Shown: positions 8,238-16,062, counted from the first letter of the stretch. The stretch: 25,864 nucleotides of DNA from Hydrogenophilales bacterium (GCA_016719465.1 JADJYY010000029.1:1-25864); one strand, 5' to 3'. Translations and numbers: made by a program. Notes: generated from the letters alone by a model not told the origin.

Positions 8238-8290
8238 CCTCCCCCGCAAGCGGGGGAGGGGTTTTTCTCCCTCCCCACGTGTGGGGAGGG
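8238..8290 (+). terminator. Tandem hairpin element, terminator after trmL
   Basis: Two adjacent strong stems. The first is CCTCCCCCGC (8238-8247) with GCGGGGGAGG (8250-8259), followed by G and TTTTT, a good rho-independent terminator. The second is CCCTCCCCAC (8269-8278) with GTGGGGAGGG (8281-8290), 2-base loop as written. Paired G/C-rich hairpins of this kind also look like dispersed intergenic palindromic repeats; compare the element at 12037-12128. Confidence 0.65.
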
Positions 8291-8329
8291 TCGGGGTGGG
8301 GAGGGACCTGGCACACTGAAAGCCCGCAC

Positions 8330-8656
8330 ATGAGCGCCCTGGAAACCTTCGAGAAACTCCTGGCCCAAGGCAAGGACAACGCCCTGCTGCGTTACTCCCT
8401 GGGCAACGAATGCCTGAAGCTGGGCCGGGTGGACGAGGCCGTTGCCCATCTGAAAGCGGCCCTGGCCTTCGATCCCCGCTATTCCGCCGCCTGGAAGACC
8501 CTGGGCAAGGCGCAACACGAATCCGGCGCCCTGGCCGAAGCCCTGGAAACCTACCGCCAGGGCATCGCCCACGCCGAGGCCAAGGGCGACATCCAGGCCG
8601 CCAAGGAAATGAGCGTATTTGCCAGGCGCATCGACAAGCAACTGGCCGGCGGGTGA
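8330..8656 (+). CDS. Small TPR-repeat protein
   Basis: A 108-residue soluble protein made of tetratricopeptide-type helical hairpins, with no signal peptide. Two repeats are visible: NALLRYSLGNECLKLGRVDE then AVAHLKAALAFDPRY (residues ~16-50), and SAAWKTLGKAQHESGALAEA then LETYRQGIAHAEAKGD (residues ~51-86), ending with a basic helix. The longer open frame from 8279 would read through the hairpin element, so I start at ATG 8330. Such single-domain TPR proteins are scaffolds; partner unknown. It precedes yggX by 61 bases and may be cotranscribed with it. Confidence 0.85.
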   Translation: MSALETFEKLLAQGKDNALLRYSLGNECLKLGRVDEAVAHLKAALAFDPRYSAAWKTLGKAQHESGALAEALETYRQGIAHAEAKGDIQAAKEMSVFARRIDKQLAGG

Positions 8657-8717
8657 CCCCGAGCCCCCCATCGGCTACCATCACCCCCCATTGGATTCAC
8701 CGACTCAGGAGCAAGAC

Positions 8718-8984
8718 ATGGCACGTATGGTGCACTGCGTAAAACTCGGCCGCGAGGCCGAAGGCATGGACTTTCCGCCGCTGCCCGGTGAACTCGGCAG
8801 GCGCGTGTTCGAGAACATTTCCAAGGAAGCCTGGCAAGGTTGGATCAAGCTCCAGACCATGATCATCAACGAGAACCGCCTTAACCTGGCCGACGCCCAG
8901 CACCGCAAATACCTGATGGAACAGGCCGAGAAGTACTTCTTCGGCGAGGGCGTCGGCGCTCCCGAAGGCTTCCGTCCCCATTGA
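8718..8984 (+). CDS. yggX: Probable Fe(2+)-trafficking protein YggX
   Basis: An 88-residue cytosolic protein of the YggX family, linked to iron supply and protection of Fe-S clusters from oxidative damage. It starts MVHCVKLGREAEGMDFPPLP with the conserved Cys after a short MAR addition, and continues GRRVFENISKEAWQGWIK and MIINENRLNLADAQHRKYL, all family landmarks. A CAGGAG site lies at 8706-8711, 6 bases before the ATG at 8718; the longer frame opening at 8619 has no such support. An oxidative-stress role fits the nearby glutathione genes, though they are not in one operon. Confidence 0.95.
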   Translation: MARMVHCVKLGREAEGMDFPPLPGELGRRVFENISKEAWQGWIKLQTMIINENRLNLADAQHRKYLMEQAEKYFFGEGVGAPEGFRPH

Positions 8985-8986
8985 GC

Positions 8987-9034
8987 GATCGGTGATGGGG
9001 CGGTGGTCAACACCGACCGCCCCAATCACCGATC
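8987..9034. repeat. Inverted repeat between yggX and ubiE
   Basis: GATCGGTGATGGGGCGGT (8987-9004) is complementary to 9016-9034 except for one extra A. Parts of it recur directly after as ATCACCGATCACCCATCACCGAT, read across 9025-9047. No T-run follows, so it is either a weak terminator for yggX or a palindromic intergenic repeat. It ends about 15 bases before the ubiE start and would sit in the ubiE leader if transcribed from yggX. Confidence 0.5.
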
Positions 9035-9061
9035 ACCCATCACCGATAACCGCCTTCCCCC

Positions 9062-9799
9062 ATGTCCGACAAGCAAACCCACTTCGGCTTCAAGACCGTC
9101 GCCGAGGAAGAAAAGGCCCGCAAGGTGGCCGAGGTGTTCCATTCCGTGGCGAACCGCTACGACGTGATGAACGACCTCATGTCCATGGGTCTGCACCGGG
9201 TCTGGAAGCGTTTCCTGGCCCTGCACGCGCGCCTGCGCCCGGGCAACAAGGTGCTGGACATCGCCGGCGGCACCGGCGACATCGCCCGCCTGCTGGCGGA
9301 GGAGACCGGCCCCACCGGCGAGGTCTGGCTCACCGACATCAACGGCTCCATGCTGGGCGTGGGCCGCGATCGCATGCTGGACAAGGGCCTGATGCTGCCC
9401 GTGGCCCAGTGTGACGCGGAGAAGCTGCCCTTCCCCGGTGATTACTTCGATCTGGTCACCGTCGCCTTCGGCCTGCGCAACATGACCCACAAGGAACTGG
9501 CCCTGGCCGAGATGCGGCGGGTGCTCAAGCCCGGCGGCAAGTTGATGGTGCTGGAGTTCTCCAAGGTCTGGAAGCCGTTACAGCCCCTGTACGACCTCTA
9601 TTCCTTCCAGATGCTGCCGCGCATGGGCGACCTGGTCACCAAGGACGCGGAAAGCTACCGCTACCTGGCCGAATCCATCCGCATGCACCCGGATCAGGAA
9701 ACCCTCAAGGGCATGATGGAGTCGGTGGGCTTCCAGAAGGTGGACTACTTCAACATGACCGTCGGGGTGGTGGCGCTGCATGTGGGGTACAAGATTTAG
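9062..9799 (+). CDS. ubiE: Ubiquinone/menaquinone C-methyltransferase UbiE
   Basis: SAM-dependent C-methylation of 2-polyprenyl-6-methoxy-benzoquinol in ubiquinone synthesis and of demethylmenaquinone. The 245 residues show the family N-terminus THFGFKTVAEEEKARKVAEV, FHSVANRYDVMNDLMSMG, the SAM site KVLDIAGGTGDIA (residues ~63-75), FDLVTVAFGLRNMT and RVLKPGGKLMVLEFSK, and the C-terminal GVVALHVGYK. It consumes SAM made by MetK further right. In many relatives ubiJ and ubiB follow ubiE; here a terminator and an unrelated ATPase gene follow, so that context is lost or moved. Confidence 0.97.
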   Translation: MSDKQTHFGFKTVAEEEKARKVAEVFHSVANRYDVMNDLMSMGLHRVWKRFLALHARLRPGNKVLDIAGGTGDIARLLAEETGPTGEVWLTDINGSMLGVGRDRMLDKGLMLPVAQCDAEKLPFPGDYFDLVTVAFGLRNMTHKELALAEMRRVLKPGGKLMVLEFSKVWKPLQPLYDLYSFQMLPRMGDLVTKDAESYRYLAESIRMHPDQETLKGMMESVGFQKVDYFNMTVGVVALHVGYKI

Positions 9800-9828
9800 C
9801 TTATCGACTGCGACCACACAGGGACGAG

Positions 9829-9857
9829 AAGGGGCCGACAAGACGGCCCCTTTCCAT
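9829..9857 (+). terminator. Rho-independent terminator after ubiE
   Basis: AAGGGGCCG (9829-9837) pairs perfectly with CGGCCCCTT (9844-9852) around a 6-base loop, followed by a T-rich stretch (TCCATTTG). It lies 30 bases after the ubiE stop. Confidence 0.75.
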
Positions 9858-9922
9858 TTGTTCATGCAGTCATGCCTTGAAACATGCCAGCCCCGGGAAT
9901 GATCATTGTTTTTTGATTATCA

Positions 9923-11092
9923 ATGCATCAATATGCGGTGATGATTCTCCGTAAACTCGATATCGCCACCGCCTTGAGCCGTTTTCCCGTGGTGGCGCTG
10001 CTGGGCGCGCGCCAGGTGGGCAAGACCACGCTGGCCAAGCAGGCGGCCGCGACCCTGGAAGCGGCAGGACGCGCCACCCTGTACCTGGACTTGGAACGTC
10101 CATCCGATCTGGCTCGTTTGCAGGATGCGGAACTGTTCCTCCAGGCCCAGACCGACAAACTGGTGGTGATCGACGAGGTACAGCGCCGTCCCGACCTGTT
10201 TCCCCTGCTGCGCGCCCTGGTGGACGCGGACCGCGGGCCGGGACGATTCCTGATCCTGGGCTCGGCGGCGCCGGAACTGCTGCGCCAGTCCTCCGAAAGC
10301 CTGGCTGGTCGCATCACCTACCTGGAACTGGGGCCCTTCACCCTGGACGAAGTGGGCGCCACCCCGGAAAACCAGCGCCGGCTCTGGCTGCGCGGCGGCT
10401 TTCCGGACAGTTTCCTGGCCACCGACGACGACGCCTCCCTGGCCTGGCGCGAAGCCTTCATCCGCACCTACTTGGAGCGTGATCTGCCGCAACTGGGCTT
10501 TCGCCTGGCCGCCACGGAATTGCGGCGTTTTTGGCAGATGCTCGCCCATCACCACGGCCAGCTCTGGAACGGTAGCCAGTTGGCGGGCAGCCTGGGGGTG
10601 AACCACACCACCGTGCGCCGCTGGCTGGATGTCCTGGAAGCCACCTACATGGCCCGGGTGTTGCCGCCCCTGCATGCCAACCTGAAGAAGCGCCTGACCA
10701 AATCCCCCAAGGTTTACCTGCGCGACAGCGGCCTGCTCCACGCCCTGCTGGGCATACGCGGCCAGGGCGACCTGTTCGCCCACCCGGTCGCCGGCGCCTC
10801 CTGGGAGGGGTTCGCCCTGGAACAGATATTGGCCGCGCGGCCGGGCGGAAACGCGACCTTCTACCGCACCACCGTCGGCGCGGAAATCGACCTGGTGCTG
10901 GAACAGGGCGCCCGGCGCCAGGCCTGGGAATTCAAGCTGGGTCTGGCTCCCAAGCCGGCAAGGGGGTTCTGGCAGGGGCTGGAGGATCTGGAGATCGCGG
11001 AGGCCACGATCGTCTATCCCGGCGATGCGGCTTATCCGTTGAAGGAATCGGTCTGGGTCAGGCCATTGGCGGAGTGTGTCTCGGCTAACTGA
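9923..11092 (+). CDS. AAA-type ATPase with DUF4143 C-terminal domain
   Basis: A 389-residue ATP-binding protein of the AAA_14/DUF4143 group. Residues ~23-45 carry the Walker A loop LLGARQVGKTTLAKQ, residues ~83-90 Walker B LVVIDEVQR, and a sensor-like FLILGSAAPELL follows. The middle has a helix-turn-helix-like stretch (GSQLAGSLGVNHTTVRRWLD). The C-terminal half shows VGAEIDLVLEQ and AWEFKLG, spaced like the D and E-x-K of a restriction-nuclease-type fold. Cellular role of this family is not established; copies are patchy and often mobile. A second ATG six codons in (9941) is also possible, and neither has a clear ribosome site. The upstream 40 bases are AT-rich unlike the neighbours, and the gene sits where ubiJ-ubiB would often be. 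Confidence 0.88.
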   Translation: MHQYAVMILRKLDIATALSRFPVVALLGARQVGKTTLAKQAAATLEAAGRATLYLDLERPSDLARLQDAELFLQAQTDKLVVIDEVQRRPDLFPLLRALVDADRGPGRFLILGSAAPELLRQSSESLAGRITYLELGPFTLDEVGATPENQRRLWLRGGFPDSFLATDDDASLAWREAFIRTYLERDLPQLGFRLAATELRRFWQMLAHHHGQLWNGSQLAGSLGVNHTTVRRWLDVLEATYMARVLPPLHANLKKRLTKSPKVYLRDSGLLHALLGIRGQGDLFAHPVAGASWEGFALEQILAARPGGNATFYRTTVGAEIDLVLEQGARRQAWEFKLGLAPKPARGFWQGLEDLEIAEATIVYPGDAAYPLKESVWVRPLAECVSAN

Positions 11093-11118
11093 TCTGCCCG
11101 CCCGCAATTTCCCGGTGC

Positions 11119-12006
11119 TTACTTCTTCTTCGCGCGCGGATGCGCCTGGTCATAGACCCGGGCCAGATGCTGGAAATCCAGGTGCGTGTACACCTGGGTG
11201 GTGGACAGGCTGGCATGGCCCAGCATCTCCTGCACCGCCCTCAAGTCCCCCGACGATTGCAGCACGTGGCTAGCGAAGGCGTGGCGCAGGGCGTGGGGAT
11301 GCACATGGGCGGTGATTTCCTGGCGTCGGGCGAGTTGTTTCAGGGCCAGGGTCAGGACGCCGGGGGCAATGCGCGCGCCGCGGGCGCCCACGAACAGGGC
11401 GGCCGGGTCCCGCGCCACCGTGTCGCGCACGGCAAGCCAGCGTTCCACGGCCGCCAGGGCCCGGCTGCCGACCGGCACGATGCGCGACCTGGAACCCTTG
11501 CCGGTGACCTTCACTTCCGCCCCGCTCAAATCCAGCCCGCCGACATCCAGGCCGATCAGTTCCGCCCGGCGCAGGCCGGAGGAATACATCAGCTCGAACA
11601 TGGCCACGTCCCGTATGGCCCAGACGTCGTCGCCGGGGGCTTCCAGCAGGTGGGCCATTTCGTCCACCGAGAGGGCGTTGGGTAGTTTCTTCTCGCCCTT
11701 GGGCGGCCGCAGGCCCAGGCAGGGATTGGCTTCCAGCACACCCTGGCGCGCCAGATAGTGGAAGAAGCTGCGCCAGGCCGACAGGGTGCGGGCCAGGGTC
11801 TTGGCCTTGAGGCCGTGGCCGTGCAGGCCGGCCAGGGCGCGGCGGATGTCGTGGGAGACCAGGGTCTCCGGCGCTGTCTCGCCCACCCTTTCCAGCAGGT
11901 GGCGCAGGTCGAAGGCGTAGGTGGAAACGGTAGCCGGGCTGTAGTGGCGCGCCGTCAGGGCGGCGAGGAAGGCGGCGATATGCGCGGAAAGGGCGCCTTC
12001 AGCCAT
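11119..12006 (-). CDS. xerC: Site-specific recombinase XerC
   Basis: Tyrosine recombinase that with XerD resolves chromosome dimers at dif. The 295 residues match the family length. The N-terminal SAM-like core-binding domain is followed by the catalytic residues Arg146 (SSGLRRAE), Lys170 (VTGKGSRSR), His238 and Arg241 (HPHALRHAF), His264 (MLGHASLSTTQVY) and Tyr273. The neighbours DUF484 and dapF reproduce the widespread dapF-DUF484-xerC order, which separates it from the element integrase at the left end of the window. A 161-base gap with a large palindromic repeat separates it from DUF484. Confidence 0.96.
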   Translation of the reverse strand: MAEGALSAHIAAFLAALTARHYSPATVSTYAFDLRHLLERVGETAPETLVSHDIRRALAGLHGHGLKAKTLARTLSAWRSFFHYLARQGVLEANPCLGLRPPKGEKKLPNALSVDEMAHLLEAPGDDVWAIRDVAMFELMYSSGLRRAELIGLDVGGLDLSGAEVKVTGKGSRSRIVPVGSRALAAVERWLAVRDTVARDPAALFVGARGARIAPGVLTLALKQLARRQEITAHVHPHALRHAFASHVLQSSGDLRAVQEMLGHASLSTTQVYTHLDFQHLARVYDQAHPRAKKK

Positions 12007-12036
12007 GCCTGCCGCGCCTCGCGCGCTTGCCCAAGG

Positions 12037-12128
12037 CTCCCCCCCTTTGGAAAAGGGGGGTCAGGGGGGATTCAACCCGCTTGCCTGCCGTGACCCCCCC
12101 CCATCCCCCCTTTTCCAAAGGGGGGGAG
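12037..12128. repeat. 92-bp palindromic intergenic element, perfect 24-bp arms
   Basis: The 24 bases at 12037-12060 are the exact reverse complement of 12105-12128. Each arm is itself a hairpin (C-tract, TTT, GG, AAA, G-tract). Between them lie further G-run and C-run stretches (12063-12069 and 12093-12102). It occupies the gap between the xerC start and the DUF484 stop. The structure fits a dispersed palindromic repeat or small non-autonomous element; it carries no coding capacity. Confidence 0.8.
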
Positions 12129-12167
12129 TGAAAGCGTTCGCGCAAGGTGACTGTAGCAACACCTGTT

Positions 12168-12815
12168 TCACAAAAACCGGGAAACAGCCGCGCCGGAGAG
12201 TTCCGCCAGCCAGGACAGGTACAGCGTCCCCATCTCCGGGTAGAAGCGCTTGGCGTCTTCCGAGGCCAGCACCAGCAGGCCGTTCAGCTTGTCCTCGCGC
12301 AGGGGCGCCAGGGCGAAGGATTTCTGGTTCGCGCCCACCGAGCCGAACCAGCCACGGATTTCGTCCGGCACCTCGCCGCCGCAGCGGGGCTGGGTGAGAC
12401 CGGTCATCAACACCTGCACGTCGGCGCTCACCTTGGCGAATTCCGGCATCTCCGGCGCGTTGTCGGCCCAGATCCGCACCGCGCCGTGGGGCACGGCGAA
12501 GCTTTCCGACAGGCTCATGGACAGGGACTGGAACACCGCCTCCAGGCTGCGCGCCCGCATCAGGCCCAGGGACAGCTTGTGCAGCTTGTCGCCGATGGCA
12601 TCGTTCTCCTCGGCGAACTGGATGAATTCCCGCAGCTTCAGCTCCAGGCCCCGGGACTTGTCGCGTAGGGCCAGCACCTGGCGTTCGCCCAGGGAAATGG
12701 CCTGGCTGCTGTAGGGGTGGGGCACGGTGATGTCCGCCAGCAGTTCGGCATGGCCGACGAAGAAGTCCGGGTTGAGCTTGAGGAATTCGTTGATCTGTTC
12801 GGGGGTGATGTTCAT
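12168..12815 (-). CDS. DUF484 family protein
   Basis: A 215-residue cytosolic protein of the DUF484 family, a GAF-like fold of unknown biochemical role nearly always encoded between dapF and xerC. Visible landmarks are INEFLKLNPDFFVGHAELL near the start, VPHPYSSQAISLGERQ, a long helix with RDKSRGLELKLREFIQFAEEN (residues ~51-71, likely coiled coil), and a C-terminal GAF-like part ending NGLLVLASEDAKRFYPEMGT. It starts 21 bases after the dapF stop, so the two are likely cotranscribed. Confidence 0.92.
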   Translation of the reverse strand: MNITPEQINEFLKLNPDFFVGHAELLADITVPHPYSSQAISLGERQVLALRDKSRGLELKLREFIQFAEENDAIGDKLHKLSLGLMRARSLEAVFQSLSMSLSESFAVPHGAVRIWADNAPEMPEFAKVSADVQVLMTGLTQPRCGGEVPDEIRGWFGSVGANQKSFALAPLREDKLNGLLVLASEDAKRFYPEMGTLYLSWLAELSGAAVSRFL

Positions 12816-12836
12816 GGATTCTCGGTCTCGTGGGGA

Positions 12837-13667
12837 TCAGATTTCAATCTCGCCGTGGAACACGCTGACGGCCGGGCCGGTCATGAACACGGATCGGCCT
12901 TCGCCCGCCCAGCGGATGGACAGGTCGCCGCCCCGGGTGTGCACCGTGACGGCGGCATCCAGCAGGCTCCGGGTCATGCCGGCGACGGCGGCGGCGCAGG
13001 CGCCGGTACCGCAGGCCAGGGTTTCGCCGCTGCCGCGCTCGAATACGCGCAGGCGGATTTCGTTCCGGCCGACGATTTGCATGAAGCCGGCGTTGACCCG
13101 CTCGGGAAAGCGGGGATGGTGTTCGATCAGGGGGCCGATTTCCGCCACCGGCGCGGTTTCCACGTCCTCGACGATCCAGACCGCGTGGGGGTTGCCCATG
13201 GACAGGACGGATAGCTCCAGTTCCCGGCCGGCCACCTGAAGCTTGTAGGTCGGCTGCCGCTCCGGGGCCTCGAAGGGGATGTCGGCGGGCTCGAAGCGGG
13301 GCGGCCCCATGTCCACGGTGACCCGGCCGTCCTCTTCCAGCTTCGGCACGATGATGCCGGCGGCGGTCTCGACCCGGATTTCCCGTTCGGACGTCAGCCC
13401 CTGGTCGCGCACGAAGCGCGCGAAGCAGCGGGCGCCGTTACCGCACTGCTGCACCTCGCCGCCGTCGGCGTTGAAGATGCGGTAGCGGAAGTCGGCGTCG
13501 GGCCGGGTGGCGGCCTCCACCAGCAGGATCTGGTCGCAGCCCACGCCGAAATGGCGGTCGGCGATGGCGCGGAGCTGGGCCGGGGCCAGATCGACGCGCC
13601 GGCTGACACCGTCGAACACGACGAAATCGTTGCCGGCGCCCTGCATCTTGGTGAACGGGAATTTCAT
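12837..13667 (-). CDS. dapF: Diaminopimelate epimerase
   Basis: Cofactor-free epimerase turning LL- into meso-diaminopimelate for lysine and peptidoglycan synthesis. The 276 residues match the usual ~274. Both catalytic cysteines are present: Cys75 in EVQQCGNGARC and Cys219 in TLACGTGACAAAV. The start MKFPFTKMQGAGNDF is the family N-terminus, so I place it at 13667 and not at the open-frame start 13730, which adds 21 unrelated residues. First gene of the dapF-DUF484 pair. Confidence 0.97.
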   Translation of the reverse strand: MKFPFTKMQGAGNDFVVFDGVSRRVDLAPAQLRAIADRHFGVGCDQILLVEAATRPDADFRYRIFNADGGEVQQCGNGARCFARFVRDQGLTSEREIRVETAAGIIVPKLEEDGRVTVDMGPPRFEPADIPFEAPERQPTYKLQVAGRELELSVLSMGNPHAVWIVEDVETAPVAEIGPLIEHHPRFPERVNAGFMQIVGRNEIRLRVFERGSGETLACGTGACAAAVAGMTRSLLDAAVTVHTRGGDLSIRWAGEGRSVFMTGPAVSVFHGEIEI

Positions 13668-13733
13668 GGCCGCATTATCGGGCAGTTCGCGCCGGGTCGG
13701 TGAGCTTCGCCGGGATCGTGGCTGCGGCATGGG

Positions 13734-14216
13734 TCAGGCGCCGGTGGTGGGGCCTGCCTCTTCCTGGGCCAATCTCAGGATGTAATGGGCGAAATCCGGG
13801 TCCTCGCCGCGCAGGAGTGTCGGCAGGCGTTCACGGAATTCCTCCCGCTGGCACCACTCGCGCATGTAGTCCTCCCAGGAGTGCCAGCGCCGAAGCTGCT
13901 TCTCGGCCATGTCCGGCTCCCAGGCCAGCAGGTAGGCCCGCTCGAACAGGGAGATGAGCATGTCGAAGATGACCCACATGCGTTCCCTCTGCTCCTCCGT
14001 CAGGTCCGGCGCGGAGGCCTGGCTGCGCAACTTCAGATCCGGGTTGGCCAGCACCACTTCCAGGAAATCGATGTAGGCGTCGGACAGTTGCTGCCAGGTG
14101 ACCTCCTCCTCGTTCTCCCGTTCCTTGCGCTGATCGAACAGGAACACGCCGATGGCGAAAGGCAGGCCCACCACCGTAACGATGTAGGACAGCAACTCCC
14201 AGGTTTCCAGGTCCAC
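13734..14216 (-). CDS. Small single-pass membrane protein of unknown function
   Basis: A 160-residue protein I do not recognise. An N-terminal membrane helix (residues ~9-27, LSYIVTVVGLPFAIGVFLF) is followed by a charged region rich in Glu, Arg and Trp predicted to be helical and cytosolic (QRKERENEEEVTWQQLSDA; RMWVIFDMLISLFERAYLL). The tail ends GPTTGA. Codon use is like its neighbours. It starts 7 bases after the stop of the CoA-binding protein gene, so both probably share a transcript. Confidence 0.7.
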   Translation of the reverse strand: MDLETWELLSYIVTVVGLPFAIGVFLFDQRKERENEEEVTWQQLSDAYIDFLEVVLANPDLKLRSQASAPDLTEEQRERMWVIFDMLISLFERAYLLAWEPDMAEKQLRRWHSWEDYMREWCQREEFRERLPTLLRGEDPDFAHYILRLAQEEAGPTTGA

Positions 14217-14223
14217 GCGACGC

Positions 14224-14640
14224 CTATCCCATCAGGCCCAGGTAGTCCTTGTAGATGCAGCGGTCCATCACCACGCACAGGCCCGCTTCCCGGGCCCGTT
14301 CCGCGGCCTCCTCGTGGACGATGCCCTCCTGGATCCAGATGGCCGGGGCGTTGATGGCCAGGCATTCCTCGACGATGCCGGGGATGGCGGCGGATTCCCG
14401 GAACACGTCCACCAGGTCCACCGGGAAGGGGATGTCGGCCAGCCGGGCGTAGGCCTTCTCGCCCAGCACCTGATCCACCGCCGGCCGCACCGGGACGATG
14501 CGGTAGCCGAATTTCCGCATGGCCTGGGACACGCCGTAGCTGGGGCGGTCGGGCCTGGGCGAGAGGCCCACCACGGCGATGGTCTTCACGCGCCCGAGCA
14601 GCGCCTTGATGTCCTCGGGTCCGGGATTCTGGAAGCTCAT
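14224..14640 (-). CDS. CoA-binding domain protein (YccU type)
   Basis: A 138-residue single-domain Rossmann protein of the CoA_binding_2 family, related to the CoA-binding part of succinyl-CoA synthetase alpha. It shows KTIAVVGLSPRPDRPSYGVS (nucleotide loop), RKFGYRIVPVRP, PVDLVDVFRES, PAIWIQEGIVHEEAAERARE and a conserved end VVMDRCIYKDY. Role unknown in most species. A GGAGGAGAC site precedes the ATG at 14640. Confidence 0.92.
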   Translation of the reverse strand: MSFQNPGPEDIKALLGRVKTIAVVGLSPRPDRPSYGVSQAMRKFGYRIVPVRPAVDQVLGEKAYARLADIPFPVDLVDVFRESAAIPGIVEECLAINAPAIWIQEGIVHEEAAERAREAGLCVVMDRCIYKDYLGLMG

Positions 14641-14675
14641 GTCGTCTCCTCCTGGTTGGGGTGGCCAGTCGCCAT

Positions 14676-14695
14676 TGTAGGAGCCGGCGCCTACA
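14676..14695. repeat. Short palindrome at the GNAT gene 3' end
   Basis: TGTAGGAGCC followed by GGCGCCTACA, one mismatch from a perfect palindrome, overlapping the stop codon of the leftward GNAT gene. No T-run follows on either strand. It could be a weak terminator for the GNAT transcript or a small REP-like sequence. Confidence 0.35.
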
Positions 14696-15185
14696 GGGGC
14701 TTCGCCATGACGTAATCATCCATCACGAAGCCCCCGCCAATATCCTCCATGACCAGGGTGGCCACCGTGAAGCCGTGTTTGAGATAGGCGTCGATGGCCG
14801 CCTGGTTGCGCCGGTTCACCCGCAGCACCAGGCGGGTGAAGCCATGGCTTTTCGCGCGCGACGCCACCTCGGCCATGAGCATGCCGCCGATGCCCCGGCG
14901 TTGCCAATCGGGATCCACGTAGAGTTTGTCCAGCTTGTAATCACCCTCTTCCAGGGCATGCCCATGGGCGAAACCCACCAGCGCATCCCCGGCCCGCGCC
15001 GCCAGCCAGAGGTCGCCCCGGGCCAGGAGCTGGCGCACCAGCCCGGGCTTGTAGCGCTCGGCCAGCATGTATTCGATCTGTTGCGGCGTGATGATGCCCG
15101 GGTAGTGTTTCCGCCAGACCCTGCCGGCCAGATCCACCAGGGCTTCGGCCTCGTCGAGCCGCAACGGCGCGACATCAATCTTCAT
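14691..15185 (-). CDS. GNAT family N-acetyltransferase
   Basis: A 164-residue acetyl-CoA-dependent acetyltransferase. The acetyl-CoA loop is seen in DKLYVDPDWQRRGIGGMLM (residues ~89-107, pattern Q/R-x-x-G-x-G/A), followed by LVLRVNRRNQAAIDAYLKHGF, the usual motif B. The N-terminal part (VWRKHYPGIITPQQIEYML) is typical of the group. Its ATG overlaps the end of the lipid A acyltransferase gene by 11 bases, so it is probably cotranslated. Substrate cannot be predicted. Confidence 0.9.
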   Translation of the reverse strand: MKIDVAPLRLDEAEALVDLAGRVWRKHYPGIITPQQIEYMLAERYKPGLVRQLLARGDLWLAARAGDALVGFAHGHALEEGDYKLDKLYVDPDWQRRGIGGMLMAEVASRAKSHGFTRLVLRVNRRNQAAIDAYLKHGFTVATLVMEDIGGGFVMDDYVMAKPL

Positions 15186-16062
15186 ACAGTTGGCCCTTTA
15201 CCCCGCTCGGCTGGGTCTTGAAACGCCGGTGCAGCCAGAAATACTGCTCGGGCATTTCCCGCACCCGATCCTCGATGAAGGCATTCATGCGCCGGGTATC
15301 GGCCTCCACGTCGCGGGTGGGGAAATCTTCCCAGGCGGGGTAGAAGCGCGTGACGCAGCCGGCGCCCTCCTGTCGCGTGACGCAGGGCACGACCACCGCG
15401 CCGGTGGCCCTGGCGAGGCGGGACAGGCCGGTCACGGTGGCGGCGGGCACCCCGAAAAACGGCACGAAGATGGCATCCTTGGGGCCGAAATCCATGTCCG
15501 GCAAGTAATAGAACGGCAATCCCTTGCGGATGGCCCGGATGACCGGCTTGATGCCGTCGCGGCGGGAATACATCTCGGAAGGCCGCTCGCCCTGGCCGAA
15601 TCGGGTGCGGGCGTGGAGCATGAGCCGGTCCAGGTGGGGGTTCTTGATGCGCGCGTAGAGGGAGACCACCGGCGAGAAATCGGCGGAAACCCGCACCCCC
15701 CCCACATTGAGGCCGACGAAATGGGGCGCCAGCCAGATGACCGGTTTTCCGGCGTGAGCCAGATGGTGTTCGACCCCCTCCAGACGGGTGAGCCGTTCCA
15801 CCTGCCCTCGACTCCCCCACCAGGACACGGTGTCCTGCAGGAACGCCCGCCCCAGGGCCCGGAAGTGGGCCCGCGCCACCGAGTCGCGCTCGGCCTCGGA
15901 CCACTCGGGGAAGCACAGGCGCAGGTTGGTTTCGGCGATATGGCGCCGCTCCGCCGCCAGGTAATACAGCAAAGACCCCAGGCCGGCGCCGAACGCCCCG
16001 AGGGCGGGCAAGGGCAGCACGGCATGCAGCAGCCGCAACAGGAGGATGCCCAGTCGCCTCAT
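15175..16062 (-). CDS. Lipid A lauroyl/myristoyl acyltransferase-like protein (LpxL/HtrB)
   Basis: Inner-membrane acyltransferase family adding a secondary acyl chain to lipid A, 295 residues. An N-terminal hydrophobic helix (residues ~5-35) is followed by the catalytic region VIWLAPHFVGLNVGG, SLYARIKNPHLDRL, FYYLPDMDFGPKDAIFVPFF (residues ~180-200) and YFWLHRRFKTQP near the end. The family motif is H-x4-D/E; here His114 is followed by Asn119, codon AAT at 15706-15708, one base from GAT. The start at 16062 has GGGAGGCGGG upstream; the very long open frame beyond it is antisense to metK. Homology to LpxL is clear, activity is uncertain because of the Asn. Confidence 0.9.
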   Translation of the reverse strand: MRRLGILLLRLLHAVLPLPALGAFGAGLGSLLYYLAAERRHIAETNLRLCFPEWSEAERDSVARAHFRALGRAFLQDTVSWWGSRGQVERLTRLEGVEHHLAHAGKPVIWLAPHFVGLNVGGVRVSADFSPVVSLYARIKNPHLDRLMLHARTRFGQGERPSEMYSRRDGIKPVIRAIRKGLPFYYLPDMDFGPKDAIFVPFFGVPAATVTGLSRLARATGAVVVPCVTRQEGAGCVTRFYPAWEDFPTRDVEADTRRMNAFIEDRVREMPEQYFWLHRRFKTQPSGVKGQLYED

